A stretch of DNA of 23,681 nt from CAMLHU01 sp049680185 (GTDB lineage Bacteria; Gemmatimonadota; Gemmatimonadetes; Gemmatimonadales; GWC2-71-9). The notes beneath the pieces are model-generated. The model ran no database searches, had not been told where the DNA came from, and saw nothing but the letters and a program-made list of their open reading frames with translations. Numbering within the stretch: the first letter of the stretch is position 1; each line of letters begins with the position of its first letter. Both the position numbers and the translations under genes were made by a program. Below, one piece after another: positions 1-7,361 of this stretch. The stretch is taken from contig JBAUHI010000004.1 in NCBI GenBank assembly GCA_049680185.1, positions 1 through 23,681 of the forward strand, given 5' to 3'.

Positions 1-24
1 CCCTCGCTTTGCTCGGGATGACGC
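1..24. repeat. REP-like palindromic repeat, copy 1
   Basis: The core reads CCCTCG, a short middle, then CTCGGGATGAC. The arms CCC(T)CG and CG(A)GGG are partly self-complementary. Related cores occur at 20750-20767 and 23635-23664. The position is intergenic, upstream of the first gene. Short palindromes of this kind are often dispersed through bacterial genomes; I cannot name the family. Confidence 0.5.
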
Positions 25-44
25 TCCCTTCCCACGCAGGTGCC

Positions 45-80
45 CCATGCGCCTCATGCGTCTTACGCGCCCCTTGCGAC
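45..80 (-). repeat. Nonamer tandem repeat (family B), 4 units
   Basis: On the minus strand this is four head-to-tail 9-mers in exact register: GTCGCAAGG, GGCGCGTAA, GACGCATGA and GGCGCATGG (+ strand 72-80, 63-71, 54-62, 45-53). The same loose unit, RGCGCRTRR, recurs at 20818-20884 and 23528-23577. No coding frame explains it. The rest of 1-172 shows no convincing promoter. Confidence 0.55.
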
Positions 81-172
81 GAACCCGCCCCCCGTCTCCC
101 CCGTTCCGCCCTCCCTTAACTTCAATCCTCACAGTGACATAGAGCACTTTGCCTGCTCCTGACGGAAACCCA

Positions 173-1537
173 ATGGCGTCTGCCAGTCAGTCGATCAAGG
201 ACCTCCTCATCGCCCGGCTCGATTCCCACCGGGCCACCGCCGGTGTGGTGGGGCTCGGCTACGTCGGGCTCCCGCTTGCGGTCGAGATCGCCAAGGCGGG
301 GTACGCGGTCTTGGGCCTCGAAGTCGACGCCACGGTGGCCGGCACCATCAACCGCGGCGAAAGTCACATCCAGGACGTTCCTTCGGTCCAGCTCAAGCCG
401 TTGGTCACTTCCGGAAAGCTGACCGCAACTGTCGACGGCAAGCGGTTGGCCGAGTGTGATACGATCTCCATCTGTGTGCCGACCCCGCTCAACAAGACCA
501 AAGATCCGGAACTCTCCTACGTCGTAGCCGCTTCGCGCGCGGTACGGGAGACGCTAAGGCCCGGCCAGCTGATCATCCTCGAAAGCACCACCTATCCGGG
601 GACCACCCGAGAGGTGATGCTGCCGATCCTGGAGGAGACGGGACTCAAGGTGGGGGAGGATTTCTTCCTTGCCTTCAGTCCGGAGCGGGTCGATCCCGGC
701 AACGCCAAGTGGCACACCAAGAACACCCCCAAGGTGATCGGCGGCGTGACCGCCGCCTGCCTCGAGGTGGCGCTTGCCTTCTACGGCAAGGTGTTCGACA
801 CGATGGTACCGGTGGAGAGTGCGGAGGCGGCGGAGCTGGTCAAGGTGTACGAGAACACCTTCCGGATGATCAACATCGCGTTGGCCAATGAGATGGCGCA
901 GGCGTGCGACCGGCTGGGGCTCGATGTCTGGTCGGTCATCGAGGCCGCGGCCACCAAGCCATTCGGTTTCATGAAGTTCACGCCGGGGCCGGGGTTGGGG
1001 GGGCACTGCATCCCGCTCGACCCGCATTACCTCTCCTGGAAGATGCGGACGCTGCACTACAAGACCCGGATGATTGAGCTCGCGAGCGAGATCAACGCCG
1101 AAATGCCGCTATATGTGGTGCAAAAGGTGGGAGCGGCGTTGAACGACGCCCAGAAGTCGGTGAAGGGGAGCAGGGTGTTGCTGCTGGGTGTGGCGTACAA
1201 GCGGGACATTGATGACCTGCGCGAGAGCCCGGCACTCGAAGTGATCCAGCACCTGCAGGAGCTGGGGGCGCAGGTGGCATTCCACGATCCATTCTGCACC
1301 GTGATCAAGGACGATGGGCACACACCTATCAAGGGGTTGCCGCTCCACAGCACGCCCTTGACCGACGAAGCGCTGGAGACCGCCGACGCGGTGGTGGTCA
1401 TCACCGACCACACGACGATCGACTATGCGCGGGTGGCGGCACGGGCCAAGCTGGTGGTGGATGCGCGTGGGGTGATGCGGGGGGTGAAGGGTTCCGCACG
1501 GGTGGTGGGGCTGGCTGGCGCGGCGGCGGGTCGATGA
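173..1537 (+). CDS. wbpA: UDP-N-acetyl-D-glucosamine 6-dehydrogenase (nucleotide-sugar dehydrogenase, WbpA/WecC type)
   Basis: Cytoplasmic NAD-dependent enzyme that oxidises C6 of a UDP-HexNAc to the uronic acid. Counted from ATG 173 (454 aa): Rossmann GLGYVG at 27-32, ESTTYPGTT at 137-145, FSPERVDPGN at 168-177, the central ELVKVYENTF helix near 221-230, and GPGLGGHC with the catalytic Cys at about 279. The C-terminal domain carries GVAYKRDIDDLRESP, typical of this family. An upstream in-frame TTG at 149 is possible, but ATG 173 gives a more normal start. The stop overlaps the next start as ATGA (1534-1537), so the two are translationally coupled. Because WlbA- and WecB-type genes follow, UDP-GlcNAc is the likeliest substrate (WbpA). 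A UDP-ManNAc or UDP-GalNAc dehydrogenase cannot be excluded from sequence alone. Confidence 0.92.
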   Translation: MASASQSIKDLLIARLDSHRATAGVVGLGYVGLPLAVEIAKAGYAVLGLEVDATVAGTINRGESHIQDVPSVQLKPLVTSGKLTATVDGKRLAECDTISICVPTPLNKTKDPELSYVVAASRAVRETLRPGQLIILESTTYPGTTREVMLPILEETGLKVGEDFFLAFSPERVDPGNAKWHTKNTPKVIGGVTAACLEVALAFYGKVFDTMVPVESAEAAELVKVYENTFRMINIALANEMAQACDRLGLDVWSVIEAAATKPFGFMKFTPGPGLGGHCIPLDPHYLSWKMRTLHYKTRMIELASEINAEMPLYVVQKVGAALNDAQKSVKGSRVLLLGVAYKRDIDDLRESPALEVIQHLQELGAQVAFHDPFCTVIKDDGHTPIKGLPLHSTPLTDEALETADAVVVITDHTTIDYARVAARAKLVVDARGVMRGVKGSARVVGLAGAAAGR

Positions 1538-2610
1538 GCGGCGGCGTCCGTCCCGCCGACCAGACGACGCTCAAGGGTCGAAAGATCCGCTTTGCGCTGG
1601 TCGGGTGCGGACGGATCGCGGGGAAGCACGTCGAGGCGCTGGAGCAGCACCGGGAGTCGGCGGAGCTGGTAGCGGTGTGCGATGCCGATCCGGCGGCGCT
1701 GGCGGCGATGGTGGCGCGCACCAAGGCGAAGGGGTTCAGCTCCCTGGAGGCGCTGCTGGCGGGTTCCGATGCCGATGTGGTGGTCTTGGCCACCCCGAGC
1801 GGTATGCACGCGGAGCAGGGGATCGTAGCGGCGGCGGCGGGGCGGCACGTCGTGACGGAAAAGCCGATGGCCACGCGGTGGGAGGACGGGAAGCGGCTGG
1901 TCCACGCCTGTGACCAGGCGGGGGTGCAGCTCTTCGTGGTCAAGCAGAATCGGCGGAACCCGACCCTCCAGCTCGTCAAGCGGGCGATGCAGAAGGGGCG
2001 CTTCGGTCGAGTGTACATGGTGAACGTGAACGTCTTCTGGAACCGGCCCCAGAGCTATTACGACAGCGCCAAGTGGCGGGGGACGTGGGAGTTCGACGGC
2101 GGCGCCTTCATGAACCAGGCGAGCCACTACGTGGACCTGCTGGACTGGCTGGTGGGGCCGGTGGAGAGCGTCCACGCCTACACGGCGACCCTGGCCCGCG
2201 ACATCGAGGTCGAGGACACCGGGGTCGCGAGCGTCAAGTGGCGCTCCGGCGCGCTCGGTTCGATCAACGTGACGATGCTGACCTACCCGAAGAACCTGGA
2301 GGGTTCGATCACCGTGCTCGGGGAGAAGGGGACGGTCCGGGTCGGGGGGCTCGCGGTCAACGCCATCGAACATTGGGAGTTCGCCGATCCGAGTCCGGAC
2401 GATGCCAAGGTCAAGGACGCCAGTTACGGCGTCACCTCCGTCTACGGGATCGGCCATCCCCTGTACTACGACAACGTCCTCCAGACCCTCCGCGGAGAAG
2501 CGGAGGCGGAGACGGACGGGCGCGAGGGGCTCCGGTCCCTCGAACTCCTGATCGGCATCTACTCCTCCGCCCGCGACGGGCGCCGTATCTCCCTCCCGCT
2601 CGACTACTGA
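1534..2610 (+). CDS. wlbA: UDP-GlcNAcA 3-dehydrogenase (Gfo/Idh/MocA family, WlbA/WbpB type)
   Basis: Cytoplasmic NAD(H)-dependent oxidoreductase. Family members of the WlbA/WbpB type oxidise C3 of UDP-N-acetylglucosaminuronic acid to the 3-keto sugar, the substrate for a later transamination. Visible features: N-terminal Rossmann GCGRIAG at about 25-30, EKP at 109-111 with the family's catalytic Lys 110, and a C-terminal domain with GGAFMNQASHYVD (His about 198). A late NLEGSITVLGEKGTVRVGG block is characteristic of the WlbA group rather than of general MocA proteins. Length is 358 aa, normal for the family. The start ATG overlaps the stop of the upstream dehydrogenase by 4 bases, and the epimerase gene starts 7 bases after its stop. 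The three genes look like one transcription unit. Confidence 0.9.
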   Translation: MSGGVRPADQTTLKGRKIRFALVGCGRIAGKHVEALEQHRESAELVAVCDADPAALAAMVARTKAKGFSSLEALLAGSDADVVVLATPSGMHAEQGIVAAAAGRHVVTEKPMATRWEDGKRLVHACDQAGVQLFVVKQNRRNPTLQLVKRAMQKGRFGRVYMVNVNVFWNRPQSYYDSAKWRGTWEFDGGAFMNQASHYVDLLDWLVGPVESVHAYTATLARDIEVEDTGVASVKWRSGALGSINVTMLTYPKNLEGSITVLGEKGTVRVGGLAVNAIEHWEFADPSPDDAKVKDASYGVTSVYGIGHPLYYDNVLQTLRGEAEAETDGREGLRSLELLIGIYSSARDGRRISLPLDY

Positions 2611-2617
2611 TCTCTTC

Positions 2618-3718
2618 GTGAAGGCCCTGGTGGTCGCCGGTGCCCGGCCGAACTTCATGAAGGTCGCGCCGATCCTGCGGGCCCTCGGTGCGGCGGGTCA
2701 CACCGGCGTGCTGGTGCATACGGGCCAGCACTACGACGCCAAAATGTCCGACGCCTTTTTTGCCGACCTCGGGCTTCCCGAGCCGGACTACCATCTTGGT
2801 GTCGGGTCGGGGAGCCATGCGGTGCAGACCGCGCGGGTGATGGAGGCGTTCGAGCCGGTGCTCCTGGAGGCGCGCCCGGACTGGGTGGTGGTGGTGGGCG
2901 ATGTCAACTCGACCCTGGCCTGTGCGCTGGTGGCGGTCAAGCTCAGGGCGCAGGCCGGGTGCCGCATCGCGCACGTCGAGGCGGGGCTCAGGAGCGGCGA
3001 TTGGCGGATGCCCGAAGAGGTGAACCGGGTCCTCACCGACCGGGTCTCCGATCTCCTCCTCACGCCGTCCCGTGACGCCCATCCCAATCTTGCGGCCGAG
3101 GGGATTCCCGAAGACCGGATCGCATTCGTCGGCAACGTGATGATCGATACCCTGCTGGCGCTCAGGGGCAAGGCGCAGGGGCTCGATGTCCCCGGCCGCC
3201 TCGGGCTCTCATCCCGGCAGTATGTCGTCGCCACACTGCACCGGCCCTCGAATGTCGACGATCCTGTCGCATTGCGGGCGGTGTTCTCCGCGCTCGATCG
3301 GATCGCCCGGGAGCTGCCGGTGGTGCTGCCGCTGCATCCGCGCACCCGGAAGAATGCGGAAGCGCTTGGGCTGACCGCCGAACTGGGGCACTGCCGGGTG
3401 CTGGAACCCCTCGGCTATCTCGAGATGCTTTCCCTTACCGATGGTGCGGCGGCCGTGCTCACCGATTCGGGGGGGCTGCAGGAGGAGACCACCGTGCTCG
3501 GCGTGCCCTGTGTGACGCTTCGGGAACAGACCGAGCGGCCGGTCACCATCACTGACGGGACCAACCGGATGGCGCCGTGGCCCCTCACCGCCGAGGGGGT
3601 CTTTGCGGCTTTCGAGGCGGCGCGTGCGACCGGGATCCACGAGCGGCGACCGGAGGGGTGGGATGGGCGGGCGGGGGAGCGGATCGCCCGCGCTTTATTG
3701 GTTGCAAGGCCAATTTAG
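2618..3718 (+). CDS. wbpI: Non-hydrolysing UDP-HexNAc 2-epimerase (WecB/WbpI type)
   Basis: Cytoplasmic GT-B-fold epimerase that inverts C2 of a UDP-N-acetylhexosamine. After the WbpA and WbpB-like genes it probably converts UDP-GlcNAc3NAcA to UDP-ManNAc3NAcA (WbpI role). Plain UDP-GlcNAc to UDP-ManNAc (WecB) is the alternative. Motifs: GARPNFMK at 8-15, HTGQHYD at 34-40, GDVNST at 94-99, HVEAGLRS at 119-126, MPEEVNR at 131-137, LPLHPRT, and DSGGLQEE near the C terminus. Length 366 aa is typical. The start is GTG 2618, 7 bases after the preceding stop; no strong Shine-Dalgarno is visible, which fits coupling to the upstream gene. After its stop, GC falls noticeably and a 289-base gap follows. 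Confidence 0.9.
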   Translation: MKALVVAGARPNFMKVAPILRALGAAGHTGVLVHTGQHYDAKMSDAFFADLGLPEPDYHLGVGSGSHAVQTARVMEAFEPVLLEARPDWVVVVGDVNSTLACALVAVKLRAQAGCRIAHVEAGLRSGDWRMPEEVNRVLTDRVSDLLLTPSRDAHPNLAAEGIPEDRIAFVGNVMIDTLLALRGKAQGLDVPGRLGLSSRQYVVATLHRPSNVDDPVALRAVFSALDRIARELPVVLPLHPRTRKNAEALGLTAELGHCRVLEPLGYLEMLSLTDGAAAVLTDSGGLQEETTVLGVPCVTLREQTERPVTITDGTNRMAPWPLTAEGVFAAFEAARATGIHERRPEGWDGRAGERIARALLVARPI

Positions 3719-4007
3719 ATGAGGCGGGGCCTTGATCCTATGCTCGATTAGGTTCGGCAGCGATAGTGCGTAGATTGCTAGTGCCTGCGCGGATTGGACA
3801 GCACTGCATGTGGTTTTCGGGGGTCGATGGGTAAAGGATCTCCTCGATGGAGTCGGATCGAGCGGCCCCCGTGGGTAGTGGGCTTGTACGCCGGGCCGCT
3901 TCCGCTGATCCAAGCAAGGCTATGCGCTCGCCATGAAAGAGTCATGCAAGTTCGACCGATTGGCGAGCTTTTCTGGCGAATTTGTTGTTTAGCAACTGGA
4001 GGGTGAA
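3719..4007. other. Non-coding gap of 289 bases at the start of the lower-GC segment
   Basis: No gene with recognisable features is seen on either strand; short frames here look like noise. The only clear element is the Shine-Dalgarno GGAGGG at 3998-4003, which serves ATG 4008. I found no convincing sigma-70-type promoter pair and no JUMPstart/ops-like element. The gap separates the sugar-nucleotide genes from the wzx/wzy genes and may be an acquisition boundary. Confidence 0.4.
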
Positions 4008-5582
4008 ATGATCATTGCCGCTGCAGTAACGGTCTGGATGGCAGGGTGCACTGCAGGTGCTGGGTCCCCTGTCAATCAGGCGCGGATGGTATGGATGACA
4101 GATGCCTGGAGTCGAGCAATACGCCCGGCACTGGCAGGGCAGCTGGCCCTCCGCTGGGACGGAGCACACTGGAGCCTTGATGCTGGTGCGGCCGAGGTCA
4201 AGGTGGAGAACATTGCCGCGAGCGCATACTTTGCCCAGCCGTTGCTCGATGCCGGTATCAATCTCGCCTTGAGCGACTGTGATCGTGTGCGACTCGATGA
4301 GATCGCAGATTATTATCTCACTGCCTTCGGGCGTTTTGCAACGTTTGGCGACCTGATTCGTGCTCGGGGGCCACTCAGGGACAAGCTGCGGGCTGGCGAT
4401 TTCACCGGTGATTCTGCAACGCGGACCCTTCGGTGGCTTCGCGCCGCATCGAAAACGATGCCGGCAAGATCGGCTGAGTGCCTGCTGTGTGTCTCCCAAT
4501 TTCTTCACCCTGCTGCGCGACTCATCCGCCTCTTTGCAACCCTGCCCCTTGGGGACCTAAACAGCGTCGAACGTCGATTTATCACATCCTACGAGCAGCT
4601 CATTGTACAGGATCAGGTTCTTCGGTTTGCCTATGAGGCCCCGTTGGAGCTGGGCCTGTCGGGGGGGGCCTCACATGGAGCAGTAGATGGGTGGCGGGCC
4701 CTGGCGCTCCTCCCACGTGCCAAGCGTACTCTGTACCCGAGTGGGCTTCGCGATACCGATCTCTGGTTGCTGTCGGAGGCTGCTGAACTTCTGGCGGCAC
4801 ATGGAAGTGCCCCATCATTGGTGCTTCTATCCGCCTCTGATTCGGCCCGTCTTTTCGATTTCCTGGATATCGGCGTGAAGCTCCTTCAGGGGAGCGCGAC
4901 TCGGCGAACGGTAGCTCATGATTCCGCCGGCAACCCTATCGAAGGATTGGATTTCTTCGAAGGCGAATTCAGCCGATATGCCGATGATGCGTTTGCCGGC
5001 GATTCGTCGCCGACCTTTCCCACGGCCCCCACCGCCCGGGTGGATTCAATTGGCTGGGACATCTCGCACGCCACCAGGATTCCGGTGGTTCTTCGCTCGC
5101 TCTGGGATGCACGTCGCCGCACGGGAGAGAGTTTCCCATCCGACACGGACCTCTCTCAGGCTGCACATCAGCTGTCCTATCGCGCTTTTGACGGCGATAT
5201 GGCCCGGCCCTTGTTCTTCAATTTCATGGACGGGACGGATGGTTGGTACCGGGTGGGATACGCGGGACGTGGTCAATGGGGATATCCTCCGTCACGGTAT
5301 TGCGACGGGCGCGATGTCTCTAGACAGTGCCTGGGTACGGCAGTACTTGGGCGGTGGGGCGTACTGGTTGCGTTCGACCCTCACCTTCAGCAGCTAGCCG
5401 ACCGATTGATCGAACTGGCCTCGACTCGCGATTCGGCGACCATCGCGTTCCGCGATCGCTACTATTTCCAAGATGGCCCCTTTTCGTTTGATGTGTCTCC
5501 GGGCGTTCGTCCGTCAGTTCCATTGTTTGAACTCCTGGCCGGTTTTGCGCAGCCCGCGTTGGAATGGGCTCATTCCCAATGA
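4008..5582 (+). CDS. Exported (probable lipo-) protein of unknown function in the glycan locus
   Basis: I do not recognise this 524-aa protein. The N terminus is short and hydrophobic, with WMAGC at 10-14 resembling a lipobox (Cys 14), but it lacks the usual positive charges. Export is therefore likely but not certain. The start is well supported by GGAGGG five bases before ATG 4008. The body is mostly alpha-helical in character. The most conserved-looking blocks are GWDISHA (about 348-354) and, further on, FNFMDGTDGWYRVGYAG and QWGYPPSRYCDG, rich in Trp, Tyr, His and Asp. That pattern is reminiscent of helical-toroid polysaccharide-active enzymes such as lyases or epimerases, which is an inference from texture only. 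It sits just before wzx in a lower-GC block. A role in trimming or modifying the glycan in the periplasm is plausible but unproven. Confidence 0.7.
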   Translation: MIIAAAVTVWMAGCTAGAGSPVNQARMVWMTDAWSRAIRPALAGQLALRWDGAHWSLDAGAAEVKVENIAASAYFAQPLLDAGINLALSDCDRVRLDEIADYYLTAFGRFATFGDLIRARGPLRDKLRAGDFTGDSATRTLRWLRAASKTMPARSAECLLCVSQFLHPAARLIRLFATLPLGDLNSVERRFITSYEQLIVQDQVLRFAYEAPLELGLSGGASHGAVDGWRALALLPRAKRTLYPSGLRDTDLWLLSEAAELLAAHGSAPSLVLLSASDSARLFDFLDIGVKLLQGSATRRTVAHDSAGNPIEGLDFFEGEFSRYADDAFAGDSSPTFPTAPTARVDSIGWDISHATRIPVVLRSLWDARRRTGESFPSDTDLSQAAHQLSYRAFDGDMARPLFFNFMDGTDGWYRVGYAGRGQWGYPPSRYCDGRDVSRQCLGTAVLGRWGVLVAFDPHLQQLADRLIELASTRDSATIAFRDRYYFQDGPFSFDVSPGVRPSVPLFELLAGFAQPALEWAHSQ

Positions 5583-5623
5583 CATCGTGACCGCCGAATT
5601 CTCACGCGGTGAAGATCCACACC

Positions 5624-5755
5624 ATGTCTAAATCCCCGATCACCAGTGCTCTCTTGGGGCGCTGCACCAATTCGCATCTATTGATGTGCGGTGCCACGGC
5701 GCTGGGCGTCCTTGGTACGCACCTCAAGGATAGCGTTGCTCTGGTTGTGCGATGA
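5624..5755 (+). CDS. Possible 43-aa leader-like small ORF coupled to wzx
   Basis: ATG 5624 opens a 43-codon frame (MSKSPITSALLGRC at the start) whose TGA at 5753-5755 overlaps the wzx start ATG 5752 as ATGA. A GGTGA at 5608-5612 could serve as its ribosome site; GTG 5609 is an alternative start in the same frame. wzx itself has no Shine-Dalgarno close to ATG 5752, which would make sense if ribosomes arrive from this small ORF. The peptide has a weakly hydrophobic middle and no recognisable family. It may also be a remnant of a lost gene, or chance. Confidence 0.3.
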   Translation: MSKSPITSALLGRCTNSHLLMCGATALGVLGTHLKDSVALVVR

Positions 5756-7080
5756 CCGTGAGCGGTGCTCTTAGCCGTCTGAAAACACGCCTCCAGCGTG
5801 GATTTGGGCGTAATGTGGCGCTTTTGATTGGCAGCACTGCCATTGGCCAAGTTGCAATGCTTGCGACGCTTCCGGTGATCGGCCGGCTCTATACGCCCGC
5901 AGATATGGGACGACTCGGCACGTTCATGGCGTTTCTTGGTACGGCGTCGGCGGCCACCGGGCTGCGTTACGACATCATGATTGTTGCTGGTGAGTCTGAG
6001 GCCGAGGCTGCGGCGTTGTTGTCTGGTGTTTGTGCGGTAACGGTGCCCATATCGTTGCTCTGCACGCTGGCGCTTGGATGCCTGATCTGGACGCAGGCTC
6101 TCGGTTTTGAGGTGCTCCCGCTCGCGGCGGCGTTGTGGATGTTCCCGGCGCTCGTCGTCACACAGTTGTTCTTTACGGTTCGATACTGGTTAATGCGCGA
6201 CGGCGAATTTCCATTGATTGCTCGCGTGACCATCGGCCAGAACGTGGCCCGTGCGGTGGTCCCGGTCTTCGCTTTTCCGATCGCGAGTTCTTGGGTAGGT
6301 CTGGTAGCGGGAGAAGTCATTGGGCGGTGCGTAGGGATCGAGTCCATGTTGCGTGCCCGTGGCTCTCAGTTGCGATCGGCGTTGGCCGCCTTGCGTCCGC
6401 TCGATGTCCGGCGGGCCTTTCGCCGATATCCGGAATCGGCGTTTGCGGGTCTGCCTTCGGCCCTGATCAACGCTGCTTCGAACTATCTACCTCTCCCCAT
6501 GGTCGCCGCTGCCTTTGGGGTGGCGGCCGCGGGGTTTTTCGGGATTATACAACGTGGTATGCAGATTCCGGTCGCGCTGATATCGCGCAATGTTGCCGAT
6601 GTATTCCACTCCCGCCTCGCGGACCAGGCGCGGACGGCGCCGGGAGGATCTCGGCGTGTGTTCTGGCGTACCGGCGGAATGTTGCTCCTGATTGGGGGTC
6701 TGCCGTCGTTGGTTCTTGCCCTGCTTGGTCCGGCGGCATTCCGTCTTGTACTTGGGCCTCGTTGGGACCCGGCATCCAGACTCCTCGTAGCTATGATTCC
6801 TTGGACATTGGCGGCTTTTGTGGTCTCCCCCTTGAGTCGCGCCGTGGTCGTCTATCGCGGGCAGGTCCAGAAACTCTGGTACGATGTTGTAAGCCTTGTG
6901 GCTGTGTATGCGGTGGTCGCGCCGGCCCCCAAGCTGGGTTGGACTTTGGAGCATACGGTTTGGATTCTGAGCCTTACGCAGGCTGCGACCTACGTCCTCT
7001 ATCTTGTGATCTTGGTGCGTCTCCTACCCGGATCCGGTCTGTCGCTCCCGGACGTGTCTGTCAGTCCGCCCGCTAGGTGA
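5752..7080 (+). CDS. wzx: Wzx-type lipid-linked oligosaccharide flippase (MOP superfamily)
   Basis: Inner-membrane protein of 442 aa with about 12 predicted transmembrane segments, expected to flip the undecaprenyl-PP-linked repeat unit to the periplasm. The opening is typical of O-antigen/capsule flippases: a basic amphipathic start, then NVALLIGSTAIGQVAML and LPVIGRLYTPADMG (about 20-53). Further on there is a polar loop with RRYPESAFAGLPSALINAAS (about 222-241) and another membrane block. The gene is joined to its neighbours by 4-base overlaps: ATGA with the 43-aa ORF upstream and GTGA (7077-7080) with a 94-aa ORF downstream. GC and third-position GC are visibly lower than in the flanking sugar-nucleotide and PGT genes, as is common for wzx/wzy, which are often horizontally exchanged. 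Confidence 0.88.
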   Translation: MTVSGALSRLKTRLQRGFGRNVALLIGSTAIGQVAMLATLPVIGRLYTPADMGRLGTFMAFLGTASAATGLRYDIMIVAGESEAEAAALLSGVCAVTVPISLLCTLALGCLIWTQALGFEVLPLAAALWMFPALVVTQLFFTVRYWLMRDGEFPLIARVTIGQNVARAVVPVFAFPIASSWVGLVAGEVIGRCVGIESMLRARGSQLRSALAALRPLDVRRAFRRYPESAFAGLPSALINAASNYLPLPMVAAAFGVAAAGFFGIIQRGMQIPVALISRNVADVFHSRLADQARTAPGGSRRVFWRTGGMLLLIGGLPSLVLALLGPAAFRLVLGPRWDPASRLLVAMIPWTLAAFVVSPLSRAVVVYRGQVQKLWYDVVSLVAVYAVVAPAPKLGWTLEHTVWILSLTQAATYVLYLVILVRLLPGSGLSLPDVSVSPPAR

Positions 7081-7361
7081 CGGTATCAAGGCGTCGGATC
7101 TCTTGGATTCAATTCTGCCTGGTGCTCTCCGGCGGCACGATGCAGATGCTCTTCGGCATGAGGGTAAGTATTCTCTTCTGCAGCCCCTCGGAGAATTACC
7201 TTGAAAGATCGGTTGGCTGTGCTAGGCTGGCGCCGATACGGGGCCTCTTGACTTCTTTGGTCGCTGAGGAGCTAAGCGCGCCTGTCATTCCCCGAGTGAT
7301 TCGTGCCATCAGACGCCGCATTTCGCGGATGGCGCCACTATATGCAGAGGGAGCCGTGTGA
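7077..7361 (+). CDS. Small hypothetical ORF (94 aa) bridging wzx and wzy
   Basis: The frame starts at GTG 7077, overlapping the wzx stop (GTGA). It ends at TGA 7359-7361, overlapping the wzy start GTG 7358. An internal start near 7139 (ATGCAGATG) is also possible. The protein has a hydrophobic first third (WIQFCLVLSGG, then MRVSILFCSP) and an Arg-rich helical end (RVIRAIRRRISRM). I recognise no family. The overlaps at both ends argue for translation. Against this, wzy has its own Shine-Dalgarno (AGGGAG at about 7348-7353) inside this frame, so the ORF could be a gene remnant or spacer. Base composition matches wzx and wzy. Confidence 0.4.
   Translation: MTVSRRRISWIQFCLVLSGGTMQMLFGMRVSILFCSPSENYLERSVGCARLAPIRGLLTSLVAEELSAPVIPRVIRAIRRRISRMAPLYAEGAV

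Noticed and set aside
116..143. Promoter TTAACT/CATAGA before the first gene
   Set aside because: Only 3/6 matches in the -10 hexamer; not better than chance.
1423..2658. A 411-codon minus-strand open frame opposite the wlbA gene
   Set aside because: Arg/His/Pro-rich composition and no domain; it mirrors the strongly supported + strand gene. Long antisense frames are expected at this GC.
3719..4007. JUMPstart/ops element or promoter upstream of the wzx region
   Set aside because: No GGCGGTAG-like core or acceptable -35/-10 pair was found.
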